A stretch of 64,000 nucleotides of DNA, from positions 558,001-622,000 of the forward strand of contig NZ_BJFN01000003.1 in the NCBI RefSeq assembly GCF_014189855.1, read 5' to 3'. The notes beneath the pieces were generated by a model. The model ran no database searches. It saw only the letters and a list, made by a program, of their open reading frames with translations, and was not told the DNA's origin. The DNA comes from Buttiauxella sp. A111 (GTDB taxonomy: Bacteria > Pseudomonadota > Gammaproteobacteria > Enterobacterales > Enterobacteriaceae). Of the stretch, positions 39,695 through 48,762 are shown in pieces (position 1 is the first letter of the stretch; every line of letters starts with the position of its first letter). The position numbers were made by a program, and so were the translations under genes.

Positions 39695-40216
39695 TTACCA
39701 CTGTTCCAGGATATCCGCGGTGGGTTTTACCAACAGAGTATTTCCCGGGATCGTAAAGTTACGCCAGACATCGTTGTAATGCTCGATCAACACTTCAGCA
39801 AGCGCCGCCGGGCGATTTGCTGTTGTATGCGCGTCTGCTGCGACAGTCATGGCATAACCGCGGCTGGTTCCATTTTTAATAGTAGCGTCCACGCAGTAAT
39901 CCGTTGCACAACCGCAAACCACAAATTCGTTTATCTGGTGATGATTGAGGACTTCAGCAAGTTCAGTACGGTAAAACGCATCGCACGCTGTTTTCGTCAC
40001 GTAAAGCGCGTCAACGGGTTGTATTAACTCAGGTAAAAGCTCAAACGCCGCAGTTCCCTGCTCCAACCCCTGTTCCGTATGTTGAATGAAAATGACTTTA
40101 TCGGCGGCGTTGATCAATTGGTTAATGCGTGTCGTGCAGATGTCCCGGTTAATACGTGGGGCTTCAAATACCCCATTTTGCATATCAATAACCATCAGTA
40201 CGCGTTGGGCAGGCAT
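39695..40216 (-). CDS. Isochorismatase-family cysteine hydrolase
   Basis: The 173-residue protein has the isochorismatase-fold triad: Asp11 in LMVIDMQNGVF, Lys75 in YVTKTACDAF and Cys108 in GCATDYCVDATIKN. It is close to nicotinamidase and isochorismatase-like hydrolases, but lacks evidence for a particular substrate. It sits upstream of sbmA on the same strand with a 95-base gap. It is not a close copy of the YcaC-like gene at 6.4 kb, which has a longer chain and a different active-site context (TEVCLTFP). Confidence 0.82.
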   Translation of the reverse strand: MPAQRVLMVIDMQNGVFEAPRINRDICTTRINQLINAADKVIFIQHTEQGLEQGTAAFELLPELIQPVDALYVTKTACDAFYRTELAEVLNHHQINEFVVCGCATDYCVDATIKNGTSRGYAMTVAADAHTTANRPAALAEVLIEHYNDVWRNFTIPGNTLLVKPTADILEQW

Positions 40217-40272
40217 GATTAAGCTCTCACTAAACGAGGAATGCAGGAGCGTAACACATTCCTGTTTTGGCT

Positions 40273-41199
40273 TTAAACCGTATAAAGTTTAGGCTCACCC
40301 GGTGGACGGGTTTTGAATCGACGATGCAGCCATAAGTATTGCTCTGGCGCACGCATGATTTCGCGTTCGATCTTACGATTCACGTACTCAGCGGCGGCCT
40401 GTTCGTCATCCAATGGATAATCCGTAAACTCAGGTTCGATAACGAGTTGATAACCCGAGCCATCTTTCTTACGGATGAGCACAATAGTCAGAATCGCTGG
40501 TTTTGCCAGACGAGCAATCGTGTAAGTTCCGTTGGTTGTCGCAGCCTTCTGCACAGCAAAGAACGGAGCGAAAGAACTGCCTTTAGGACCGTAATCCTGA
40601 TCGGGTGCGAACCAGACGGCTTCGCCTGCTTTAAGAGCCTTCACCATACCTTTCAAATTACGACGATCCAGCATGGCTTTATTGGAGCGAGAACGCCCCC
40701 GCGTTTGAACAAACTCCATCGCTTTGTTGTTGTGCGGACGGTACATTGCCATCATCGGACGGCAAAGCCCCATCACGCGGCCCCCCAATTCCAGCGACAT
40801 AAAATGAACGCCGATAGCCATCACGCCCTGACCTTTTTCACAAGCCGTAGTGATATGTTCAAGCCCACTGACTTCGAACCACTTACGTACTCGTGCATCC
40901 GGCCAGAACCATGCCATTCCGGTTTCAATTAAGCCCATACCGAGCGACGAGAAATTTTGTACCACGATGGCATCAACCTGCGCATCGGTATAGTGCGGGA
41001 AACACAGTTTAAGGTTCTGTCGAGCAATGGAAACCCGGCGTTTGAGAAAACGCATGGATGCACGACCAATGAAGTCGCCCATTTTCAGTAGTACGGGGTA
41101 AGGCAATTGCACCCAGAGCCACAAAATACCCAGACCAAACCAAGTTAGCCAATAACGGGGGTGGAGAAGTTCAGTTTGAAAGCGCGGTTTACTAGACAT
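40273..41199 (-). CDS. LpxP/LpxL-type lipid A secondary acyltransferase
   Basis: The protein transfers an acyl chain from acyl-ACP to Kdo2-lipid IVA at the inner membrane. From the ATG at 41199 it has 308 residues and follows E. coli LpxP closely (LHPRYWLTWFGLGILWLWVQLPYP, ETGMAWFWPD, FAPFFAVQKAATTNG, APEQYLWLHRRFKTRP). The catalytic HX4E is in VHFMSLE. LpxP adds palmitoleate in the cold. E. coli lpxP lies elsewhere, so this is a relocated lpxP or an extra paralog. A longer frame to 41247 has no homology. Confidence 0.85.
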   Translation of the reverse strand: MSSKPRFQTELLHPRYWLTWFGLGILWLWVQLPYPVLLKMGDFIGRASMRFLKRRVSIARQNLKLCFPHYTDAQVDAIVVQNFSSLGMGLIETGMAWFWPDARVRKWFEVSGLEHITTACEKGQGVMAIGVHFMSLELGGRVMGLCRPMMAMYRPHNNKAMEFVQTRGRSRSNKAMLDRRNLKGMVKALKAGEAVWFAPDQDYGPKGSSFAPFFAVQKAATTNGTYTIARLAKPAILTIVLIRKKDGSGYQLVIEPEFTDYPLDDEQAAAEYVNRKIEREIMRAPEQYLWLHRRFKTRPPGEPKLYTV

Positions 41200-41631
41200 T
41201 ATCAGCTTCTGTATGCGTAATTGGTGTGTATCGCATAAAGAAGTCACTCATTAGCGGTACAGCGTAAGCTCGAACTATGGCGCCACACGGCGGTAATAGT
41301 TGCAGCAGGGAGATCAAAGTGACTCTGATAATACGCATTTTCTGATCAAGCCATGTATAGATGTTGTCAGTTTTTTTACGTATTTCGCTTCATTGCGTAT
41401 AGATTATGAGTTACACACACATAGTCGTTTAAAAAATAGACGTTTTAAATCAAATTTCGACGATTAGCCAGTAGAGAATGTTTCATTTGCCTGCACCTGA
41501 AGAGTCTGTGAGAACACGAAGTTAAAAGTGTGATTTCTAACGGATAAATTTTAGTCTTTTCAGCTATCGAAAATCAATTTCTGGACTAATACTTATTGGG
41601 ATTTCCCTACACTCTTCAGGAACCTGGCACA
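41200..41631. other. Non-coding region between the LpxP-like gene and the small exported protein
   Basis: About 430 bases hold the divergent promoters of the two flanking genes. The middle is AT-rich. I see no gene, terminator hairpin or clear operator. A cold-shock-type long 5' leader for the LpxP-like gene is possible but not demonstrated. Confidence 0.45.
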
Positions 41632-41919
41632 ATGAAAAAACTAGCTTTAGCCTTACTGTCCAGCACTCTTCTATTCGCAAGCGCCGGCGCCTTTGCCGAG
41701 AATCCAGCGACCAGCACATCGGGTTTGCAAGCAGAGAAGGAGCAGCTCAATAATCCCGGTCATATTATTGATGACTGCCGCGCAGCTGGAAACGAAAACA
41801 AAAAAGGCTGCGAATCAGGACACGAGATGCGCTCTGAGCATAAAAGTGATGATAAAATGCTCAAGCAAGGCGGCACAACTGACGACGTAACGCAAAAAGA
41901 CGTACAGAAAACAAATTAA
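41632..41919 (+). CDS. Small exported hydrophilic protein, function unknown
   Basis: The 95-residue protein has a strong signal peptide (MKKLALALLSSTLLFASAGAFA, cleaved before EN). The mature chain is charged, Gln/Lys/Asp-rich and low-complexity, with one cysteine pair (DDCRAAGNENKKGC). I do not recognise a named family. The ATG at 41632 lies ten bases after AGGAA. The flanks (lpxP-like and ampH) suggest an envelope role, but that is only context. Confidence 0.7.
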   Translation: MKKLALALLSSTLLFASAGAFAENPATSTSGLQAEKEQLNNPGHIIDDCRAAGNENKKGCESGHEMRSEHKSDDKMLKQGGTTDDVTQKDVQKTN

Positions 41920-42090
41920 TGCAGATTGCACCGCAGCCGTAAACTGTGGTGCATTACTAAGCGAAAATACTCTTGAAATGCCACGTTACGCTTTTTCTCA
42001 TCACAATCCTCATTTTCCCGTTTGCGTAGCGCCTTAGAGTAGTATAAATACGATCAATATCGCTTCACTTCGTTTAATGGGTTACCCGCG

Positions 42091-43248
42091 TTGAAAATTC
42101 GTCTCCCGCGTCTCGCGGCGCTTGTCATTGCTGCGCTGCCAATTTTAAGTTTTGCACAAACATCTCCCGATCCTGTTTTTGCTTCGGAAATAGCAGATCG
42201 TTATGCCAATCATATTTATTACGGCAGCGGTGCTACGGGCATGGCAATGGTGGTGATAGATGGTAACCAACGCGTGTTCAGAAGTTTTGGTGAGACTCGA
42301 CCTGGCAACAATGTTCGCCCGCAACTTGATTCGGTTATCCGCATTGCATCACTGACCAAGCTCATGACCAGTGAAATGCTGGTGAAAATGTTGGATCAGG
42401 GAAAGGTTCAGCTCCATGATCCATTAAGCAAATATGCCCCTGCCGGAGCCAGAGTCCCTACTTTCAATGGCAAACCTATTACTCTGGTGAATCTGGCAAC
42501 GCACACCAGTTCATTACCTCGTGAACAACCTGGCGGTGCCGCACATCGAACAGTGTTTACCTGGCCGACGCGTGACCAACGCTGGAATTGGCTCGCCAAT
42601 GCGAGTTTAAAAAGCGCACCGGGTACTATTGCCTCATATTCAAATCTCGCCTTTGATCTTCTCGCCGATGCGCTGGGGCGTGCTGCAGGCAAACCTTATC
42701 CTCAGCTGTTCGAAGAACAAATCACCCGTCCATTGGGTATGAAGGACACTACATTTACGCCTTCACCTGACCAATGCAAGCGCCTGATGGTGGCAGAAAA
42801 AGGTGCCAGCCCTTGTGATAATACGCTCGCAGCAATTGGCAGTGGTGGCGTTTATTCGACACCTGATGACATGATGCGCTGGATGCAGCAATTCCTGAGT
42901 TCTGATTTCCATCGTCGTAACACCCAAGCCGACAGAATGCAGACGCTTATCTATCAACGTGCGCAACTCACCAAAGTTATTGGTATGGATGTACCAGGAA
43001 AAGCTGATGCCTTAGGGCTGGGTTGGGTATATATGGCACCGAAGAATGGTCGTCCGGGCATCGTGCAAAAAACCGGAGGGGGTGGTGGATTCATCACGTA
43101 TATGGCGATGGTTCCGCAAAGTAATGTCGGGGTTTTTGTTGTTGTAACTCGCTCACCATTAACTCGTTTCGTGAATATGAGTGATGGGGTAAATGATTTA
43201 GTTTCGGAATTAAGCGGGTTTACCTCTCAAGCCAGCCCTTCATCCTGA
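42091..43248 (+). CDS. ampH: D-alanyl-D-alanine carboxypeptidase/endopeptidase AmpH
   Basis: AmpH is a class C penicillin-binding protein active on peptidoglycan cross-links and linked to peptidoglycan recycling. The 385-residue length is that of E. coli AmpH. It has a signal peptide ending near SFAQ, the SxxK motif SLTK at 87-90, the YSN motif in SYSNLAFDLLADAL and the KTG triad in QKTGGGGGF. The reading frame begins with TTG (no in-frame ATG fits the signal peptide) and the ribosome site is weak, so translation may be modest. Confidence 0.95.
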   Translation: MKIRLPRLAALVIAALPILSFAQTSPDPVFASEIADRYANHIYYGSGATGMAMVVIDGNQRVFRSFGETRPGNNVRPQLDSVIRIASLTKLMTSEMLVKMLDQGKVQLHDPLSKYAPAGARVPTFNGKPITLVNLATHTSSLPREQPGGAAHRTVFTWPTRDQRWNWLANASLKSAPGTIASYSNLAFDLLADALGRAAGKPYPQLFEEQITRPLGMKDTTFTPSPDQCKRLMVAEKGASPCDNTLAAIGSGGVYSTPDDMMRWMQQFLSSDFHRRNTQADRMQTLIYQRAQLTKVIGMDVPGKADALGLGWVYMAPKNGRPGIVQKTGGGGGFITYMAMVPQSNVGVFVVVTRSPLTRFVNMSDGVNDLVSELSGFTSQASPSS

Positions 43249-43255
43249 TAATTGA

Positions 43256-43283
43256 GCAGGTCGATTTGTCGACCTGCTTTTCT
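43256..43283. terminator. Bidirectional terminator between ampH and iprA
   Basis: GCAGGTCGA at 43256-43264 pairs with TCGACCTGC at 43269-43277 across TTTG, followed by TTTTCTC. It lies between the convergent stop codons. Confidence 0.88.
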
Positions 43284-43903
43284 CAATAACTGACAGGTAG
43301 ACGATTTATCGAAACCAGCTTACCTTTATCCATCTCAATATAATTACCTTTACGTAGAGCAGACAATACTTCAGCAACTACTGAGCGGGATATTTTAGTT
43401 CTTTTTTGCACGAAATTAATAACCCCTGTACGCGCACGTAAATCAGGACTCCATGAATCCATGGTGAGCAAAGTGGCCCTAATCTGAGAATAAGTTGTCG
43501 TGCCAATGAAACGAGAATCACGATGCTCAAGATTACGCAGTAAGTAAGTTGCCCAGTGAAAAGCGGGTTGCCAAAGCTTGTATTTTTCAATAATATCAAA
43601 AGCAAGATTTGCAGGAAGAGTAAAACCCTGACATTCAGTTTGAGTCGTTATTCGATATTTAATCTGAGTTGTATGAAACATATTGGCCAGGCCAATCAAT
43701 GTTGGGGCGGAAACCAGTTCCATCAAAAGGTTATCCATTTCTCGATGCAGTATGATACTGCCTTCACTAAAAAACCAAACTAATGGTTGGGTATCCTCTT
43801 TAAACATGCTCAATTCATTGTCTGCTGGCAATCTAAACTCTTTACCAACATCCACCAACCTACTACGAATAGCCTCTAGCTGGGTTAATGGTTTTACATA
43901 CAT
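43283..43903 (-). CDS. iprA: Transcriptional regulator IprA (YaiV)
   Basis: The 206-residue protein matches E. coli YaiV/IprA, reported as an inhibitor of hydrogen peroxide resistance. It has a cNMP-binding-like N-terminal fold without obvious nucleotide ligands and a C-terminal helix-turn-helix (RTKISRSVVAEVLSALRKGNYIEM). Position next to ampH is conserved. AAGGAA lies ten bases before the ATG. A divergent, AT-rich paralog lies at 32.2 kb. Confidence 0.93.
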   Translation of the reverse strand: MYVKPLTQLEAIRSRLVDVGKEFRLPADNELSMFKEDTQPLVWFFSEGSIILHREMDNLLMELVSAPTLIGLANMFHTTQIKYRITTQTECQGFTLPANLAFDIIEKYKLWQPAFHWATYLLRNLEHRDSRFIGTTTYSQIRATLLTMDSWSPDLRARTGVINFVQKRTKISRSVVAEVLSALRKGNYIEMDKGKLVSINRLPVSY

Positions 43904-43938
43904 AAAAGATATTCCTTTACCCTAATGGCCCAGTAACA

Positions 43939-43963
43939 TGCCTATCCGTATCACGGATAGGCA
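43939..43963. terminator. Perfect 11-bp hairpin between the autotransporter gene and iprA
   Basis: TGCCTATCCGT at 43939-43949 pairs with ACGGATAGGCA at 43953-43963 across a three-base loop. It lies about 90 bases past the autotransporter stop codon on the minus strand. No clear T-run follows, so it may be a Rho-assisted end or an RNA-stabilising hairpin. Confidence 0.6.
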
Positions 43964-44051
43964 TCTATTATAACAATTTGATTCAAACTAGAAATAATAT
44001 TAATAGGGCATCAGCTCTCATATCCAAAGAGCCACATTATTATATATATTA

Positions 44052-46988
44052 TTACCAGGTATATTTCACACCCAAGTTAGCTGACCAATCCTGATCGACA
44101 TCACCACCACCGAGGTAGTTAGTGTCAACATAGGCACCGAAGTTTTTGGTAAAGCTAACCTGAGTACCCAGACCCACACGAACCGCAGAACCTTCTACAC
44201 CATTGTCGATGCTATCACCATTAACATCAGCGCTGTTGCCATTGGAATCGTCATAGACGTAAGCCAGTTTGAAGTAAGGGGTTACAGCCTGGTCACCATA
44301 GTTAAAGGTATAACCTGTGTCCATACCCACTTCATAGCGCATACTGTCATACGATTGGCTGCCAACTTTCATATCGTTACTCAGTTGGTAATTATCACCG
44401 TCCTGGAACAGACCAGAAATAGAAGCATATGGAGTTACATAACCTTGCTGGTTAAGCTGGATGTCATAACCCAACTTCATACCAAAGCCCCAGGCATCGG
44501 AAGAGACATCACCATCAACCGCATCACCGTTACTCATGGTTGCAGTTAAATCATTACTATAATGGCTATAGCTCAGGTTTGAATCCAAGAAGATATTATT
44601 CTGGAAGCGAGCAGACGAATAAATACGAGCAGACTGGCTGTCCTGATCTACGTTACCACTGTTGTCACTGATGCTACCTTTTGCAAAGCCTGCTGCTGCA
44701 CCAACAGTCCACTTAGCGTTATTACCGTCGATCTGTTTATCCAGACCAACCATAATACCGTTAACGTCCTGATCGTAATTCAGCACACCGTTATCGCCAG
44801 AGAAGCCACCGCCGGTATAAGTTACCCACGCGCCCCCCATATCACCTGAAGTATGGCGACCATTTGCCAGGCGAGTTGCCAGAGCATCTTGTTCCAGATT
44901 CCAGATATTGGTGTTTGCAGAAGGGATGCTCAACGCCATATTAGCGTAATCAGTCAGACGATCTTGTTTCAGAACAACTGAATTACCTTCCTGCTCAGCA
45001 TGATAGGTGTAGGCACCCAGATCAGCTTTGTTAGCAGCAGAGAAAGTGGCAGTGCTGTTTTGGTCGTTAACATAGACCAGCTCGTTACGATTATAATCAG
45101 CAACAGAACCAGTACCAGTCGCGTTATCAATACGTACTTTATAGTTACCAGTAGCAGCAGCTACTTTGTCGCCTGAGTTATCAACTTCGCTCTGACCTGC
45201 TTCAGTCTGGTCTGCATCGTAAGCATCGCCATTGCCATTAATGGTCAAGTGACCATCAGAATTCATGGCAATAACACCGAAGCCATAGTTAGACTGAGAA
45301 TTGTCGTTGGTGCGGTCATTGCTCAGGTCGGCATCCAGCACATAACGGTTGCTGTGAATGTCAAATGTACCAGCGTGGATGTTACCACCAGTATCAGTGG
45401 TACTGGTCACATTCAGTACGTCAGTCTGGAACGCACTAATATTCGACTGATCAGTCTTCACATCAAACAGACCATTATTAGTCACACTGATGGTGTTTGC
45501 ATACAAAGCTGCATTATTCACTGTCCAGCCAGCAGATACATCGTCAGCCAAAGATACAGTACTGTTATCAATAGTCAGCGAGTTAGTTGCAACATGACCA
45601 TCTTCACCAATGTTCAGAGAAGAAGCCCCGATCAGAGTAATTGAGTCAGAAACCAGAGAGGAATCAGCAACGTTTACCTGAGAACCACTGTTAATACTCA
45701 ATGTATCAATCAGAGACTCTTTGGTCGTATCCCATTCTGAACCACCGTTCAGCGTTACGTTGAACAAGCCACTCTGATAAACTGCGTTGCCAGCAATATG
45801 GCTCTCATCATATGCAGTATCTGGATTATCAATACCGCCAGTCGAATATGGCCACAAACTGTTAGCAGTGATATCGATCAGTTTTGCAGTCGCATCAGTG
45901 CCTACTTCATATGTGTAAGAACCATCACCATCAGCATCAACCTGATGTACAGACATTGCTGCACCGACCCACTTGCTACCATTGTTAAGGGTAACGTCCA
46001 TACGGTCAGTACCGTCCCAGCCGTTGGTATCGACATTGCCATCGGTATCACGATAAGAGTCCGCACCAGCCGGGAAGAAATTCTCATCAAAATTACTTGA
46101 GAAAACAACATCCCCCATCAGTGTGGAATTGTTGAGAGTAACAGTTGTCTGCATAGCGTTGTCAGCATTCGGATTAGCAATTGCTGCGATCGCTATATCA
46201 TCTTGGGTATCATCGCCAGAATAATCACTTGCGTTACCGGTGTTACCAAACCAACCAGAGGTACCCTCATCAGTCCATGATCCAGAGGTCACGGTAGAAT
46301 CGGTCACAGTAATGGTGTTATTGAATACTTCACCACTGTTTACGCCAGTACTCACAGTATTGTTATCAATATCTTCCCACTCATAACCCTGAGTCAGCGT
46401 AATTCCCGCAACGTGTGAATTATTTTTAATGACCAGATCAACTTCCTGATCCAAAGTGATAGCTGTACCGTCATCGTATACATTTACAACATGTGAATCT
46501 GCTGCGCCATTGTAAGTACCGTTGTAGGTATAATGTTCGTAGTTATCATCAATCGTTGAATTATCAACGGTCAGTGCCAGACGGTCGTAAATATAACCAG
46601 TCGTACGATCATCAGCACAATCGACGGTCATACATTCGGAAGTTACCATACCGTGAATGGTACTGTTTTTGATTGTCAGGTTATTGTCATTGGTGTTGGT
46701 GGAAAGACCATTATCCAGGTAGTACGTGGAAACAACACCATTTACAGTTGAGTTGTTGATTACTGGATAAATATCACCATTGTAAAAGCTATCAGTACCA
46801 TAGTTATTCCAGCCAACGTATCCACGATAGTAAACACTATCGTCATGAGTAGAGTCGTTATAGTGCACGAAAGTATTGTACGTCGTACCTGAGACATCAT
46901 TGCTTGCAGCATTTGCCTGACCGGCAATTGCCATAGTACAAGCCAATGCTAGTTGAGATACAACGAGTTTCTTTTTCCAAGAATGCAT
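44052..46988 (-). CDS. Type Va autotransporter with Asn/Asp-rich passenger
   Basis: The 978-residue protein has a signal peptide (residues 1-27, cut after QANA) and a passenger of about 680 residues made of beta-helix-like repeats (VDNSTI, LNNSTLMGDV, LTIDNSTVSL). An autotransporter barrel from about residue 716 ends in the aromatic VKYTW required for BAM insertion. The passenger is very acidic with few Lys/Arg, contains DxDGD-type loops at 314-326 and 351-356 that resemble calcium sites, and has a rare close cysteine pair (119/124). No protease triad is seen, so an adhesin or biofilm role is likely but unproven. It lies between iprA and proA, where E. coli has unrelated genes. Confidence 0.88.
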   Translation of the reverse strand: MHSWKKKLVVSQLALACTMAIAGQANAASNDVSGTTYNTFVHYNDSTHDDSVYYRGYVGWNNYGTDSFYNGDIYPVINNSTVNGVVSTYYLDNGLSTNTNDNNLTIKNSTIHGMVTSECMTVDCADDRTTGYIYDRLALTVDNSTIDDNYEHYTYNGTYNGAADSHVVNVYDDGTAITLDQEVDLVIKNNSHVAGITLTQGYEWEDIDNNTVSTGVNSGEVFNNTITVTDSTVTSGSWTDEGTSGWFGNTGNASDYSGDDTQDDIAIAAIANPNADNAMQTTVTLNNSTLMGDVVFSSNFDENFFPAGADSYRDTDGNVDTNGWDGTDRMDVTLNNGSKWVGAAMSVHQVDADGDGSYTYEVGTDATAKLIDITANSLWPYSTGGIDNPDTAYDESHIAGNAVYQSGLFNVTLNGGSEWDTTKESLIDTLSINSGSQVNVADSSLVSDSITLIGASSLNIGEDGHVATNSLTIDNSTVSLADDVSAGWTVNNAALYANTISVTNNGLFDVKTDQSNISAFQTDVLNVTSTTDTGGNIHAGTFDIHSNRYVLDADLSNDRTNDNSQSNYGFGVIAMNSDGHLTINGNGDAYDADQTEAGQSEVDNSGDKVAAATGNYKVRIDNATGTGSVADYNRNELVYVNDQNSTATFSAANKADLGAYTYHAEQEGNSVVLKQDRLTDYANMALSIPSANTNIWNLEQDALATRLANGRHTSGDMGGAWVTYTGGGFSGDNGVLNYDQDVNGIMVGLDKQIDGNNAKWTVGAAAGFAKGSISDNSGNVDQDSQSARIYSSARFQNNIFLDSNLSYSHYSNDLTATMSNGDAVDGDVSSDAWGFGMKLGYDIQLNQQGYVTPYASISGLFQDGDNYQLSNDMKVGSQSYDSMRYEVGMDTGYTFNYGDQAVTPYFKLAYVYDDSNGNSADVNGDSIDNGVEGSAVRVGLGTQVSFTKNFGAYVDTNYLGGGDVDQDWSANLGVKYTW

Positions 46989-46993
46989 TTTTC

Positions 46994-47009
46994 ATCCCTC
47001 CCAAGGGAT
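46994..47009 (-). promoter_or_regulatory. Hairpin that pairs the autotransporter ribosome site
   Basis: On the minus strand ATCCCT (47009-47004) and AGGGAT (46999-46994) are perfect partners around a TGGG loop. The right arm is part of the GGGAGGGAT ribosome site, five bases from the ATG. Folding would hide the site, suggesting translational control. Function is inferred. Confidence 0.5.
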
Positions 47010-47435
47010 TTAATCTTATGTTGGTCCATCAATAATCAATGCAGTAAGCGGCGATCACTAATTACATAACCGTATTAGTGGAAGGATTATTATGTACCCA
47101 AAGCAAATCGTTCAATTAATTTCTTGGGTAAGTATGGAAACAGACAAATAATCAAAAAGAGTTGGCGTGCACAGAGAAATACAACTTGCTAGATATCATT
47201 AGTATTTATTATAAATGCAATGACACATATAAATAATGAATTGCTGCACATAACCTATTCATTAACGAAAGCGACAATAATTAAATGAACAACATTTGGT
47301 TAAATGAAAACTCATTAGAGTAGCGATTTACGTCTACAGAAAGTATTTTTATTTGGAAAAAATGGAGTGCTTTTTGAAACTCTGCATTTAATAAATGCTC
47401 GTTCAGGGAGAGGTGAAAATATAAATAGTTATAAA
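47010..47435. other. Non-coding upstream region of the autotransporter
   Basis: About 425 AT-rich bases between the autotransporter leader and the proBA terminator. It must hold the autotransporter promoter. I see no gene and no tRNA. The tRNA-Thr gene (thrW) that lies after proA in E. coli was looked for here and not found. Confidence 0.5.
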
Positions 47436-47487
47436 TAAAAAGGTAATACATAAAATCGCTTAACAGCCCGACTTGTATGTATTACCT
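47436..47487 (-). terminator. Terminator of the proBA operon
   Basis: AGGTAATACATA at 47441-47452 pairs exactly with TATGTATTACCT at 47476-47487 with a 23-base loop. On the minus strand it is followed by TTTTTAT. It begins 11 bases after the proA stop. Confidence 0.75.
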
Positions 47488-47498
47488 CAGAAATTATC

Positions 47499-48752
47499 TT
47501 ACGATCGGACAGTATCGTCGCCGAATCCAATCCATTTGTAAGTTGTTAGTGCTTCCAGTCCCATTGGGCCACGAGCATGAAGCTTTTGAGTACTTACCGC
47601 CACTTCCGCACCCAGCCCAAACTGCCCACCATCGGTGAAACGCGTTGAAGCATTCACATAGACGGCAGAAGAATCGACTTCATTCACAAAGCGGTTCGCA
47701 TTACGTAACGTACGAGTCAATATCGCATCAGAATGTTGTGTTCCATGTTCACGAATATGATCAATGGCGTCATCAATATCATCGACAACTTTCACATTCA
47801 GATGAAGTGACAACCACTCATCGTCGTAGTCTTCTGCTTTTACTGGTAATACTTCCGCTGGGCCGTTTTGCAATAGAACCATGGACTGTTCATCAGCATG
47901 CAATGTCACGCCAGATTCTGCCATTTGTTGACTTAGCGAAGGCAAGAAACTCGCAGCAATTCCTTGATGGATCAGCAAGGTTTCTACGGTATTACAGGTG
48001 CTAGGGCGCTGAGTTTTGGCGTTAACAATGATTTTCAGTGCAGGCTCAAATTCAGCGCTTTCATCTACAAAAATATGACACACACCAATACCACCGGTAA
48101 TGACCGGGATGGTTGATTGTTCACGGCAAAGTTTATGCAGACCTGCACCACCACGCGGAATTAGCATGTCTACGTATTTGTCCATGCGTAGCAGTTCATT
48201 CACCAGCGCACGGTCGGGGCTTTCAATCGCCTGAACCGCTGCGGCAGGCAAGCCACATTCCGTCAGCGCTTGTTGAATGACCTTCACTGTTGCAGCATTG
48301 GTGCGCCAGGTTTCTTTCCCACCACGCAGAATCGCTGCATTGCCTGTTTTCAGGCACAGTGAGGCAACGTCAACCGTAACATTAGGACGAGCTTCATAAA
48401 TTACGCCAACCACACCTAACGGAACACGACGACGCTCGATACGCAACCCGCTGTCCAGTATCCCGCCATCAATGATTTGACCAACAGGATCGGCCAAATT
48501 ACAAACCTGGCGAACATCACTTGCAATACTACTCAGGCGTGAGGGGGTCAGCTGTAAACGGTCTAACATCGCTTCGCTTAGACCGTTGGCCTTTGCTTCA
48601 GCCAGGTCTTTTTCGTTAGCTTCTAAAATTGCTGCAGCCTGAGCTTCCAGATTATCTGCGATACATTCCAGCGCACGGTTTTTGTCGCGGCTGGAAAGCA
48701 GTGCCATCTGATAAGAGGCGGCTTTAGCTGCTTTGCCCATTTGTTCCAGCAT
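47499..48752 (-). CDS. proA: Glutamate-5-semialdehyde dehydrogenase
   Basis: ProA reduces gamma-glutamyl phosphate to glutamate semialdehyde with NADPH, the second step of proline synthesis. From the ATG at 48752 ([10 protein letters not shown], seven bases after AAGGAG) it has 417 residues, the E. coli length. The catalytic cysteine lies in [15 protein letters not shown], and the C-terminus [30 protein letters not shown] is intact. It lies ten bases after proB. Confidence 0.97.
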   Translation of the reverse strand: MLEQMGKAAKAASYQMALLSSRDKNRALECIADNLEAQAAAILEANEKDLAEAKANGLSEAMLDRLQLTPSRLSSIASDVRQVCNLADPVGQIIDGGILDSGLRIERRRVPLGVVGVIYEARPNVTVDVASLCLKTGNAAILRGGKETWRTNAATVKVIQQALTECGLPAAAVQAIESPDRALVNELLRMDKYVDMLIPRGGAGLHKLCREQSTIPVITGGIGVCHIFVDESAEFEPALKIIVNAKTQRPSTCNTVETLLIHQGIAASFLPSLSQQMAESGVTLHADEQSMVLLQNGPAEVLPVKAEDYDDEWLSLHLNVKVVDDIDDAIDHIREHGTQHSDAILTRTLRNANRFVNEVDSSAVYVNASTRFTDGGQFGLGAEVAVSTQKLHARGPMGLEALTTYKWIGFGDDTVRS

Positions 48753-48762
48753 TGCCAGCTCC

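Noticed and set aside
47441-47487. tRNA remnant in the proBA terminator loop
   Set aside because: The 23-base loop shows no acceptor, anticodon or T-arm pattern; the hairpin with T-run is sufficiently explained as a terminator.
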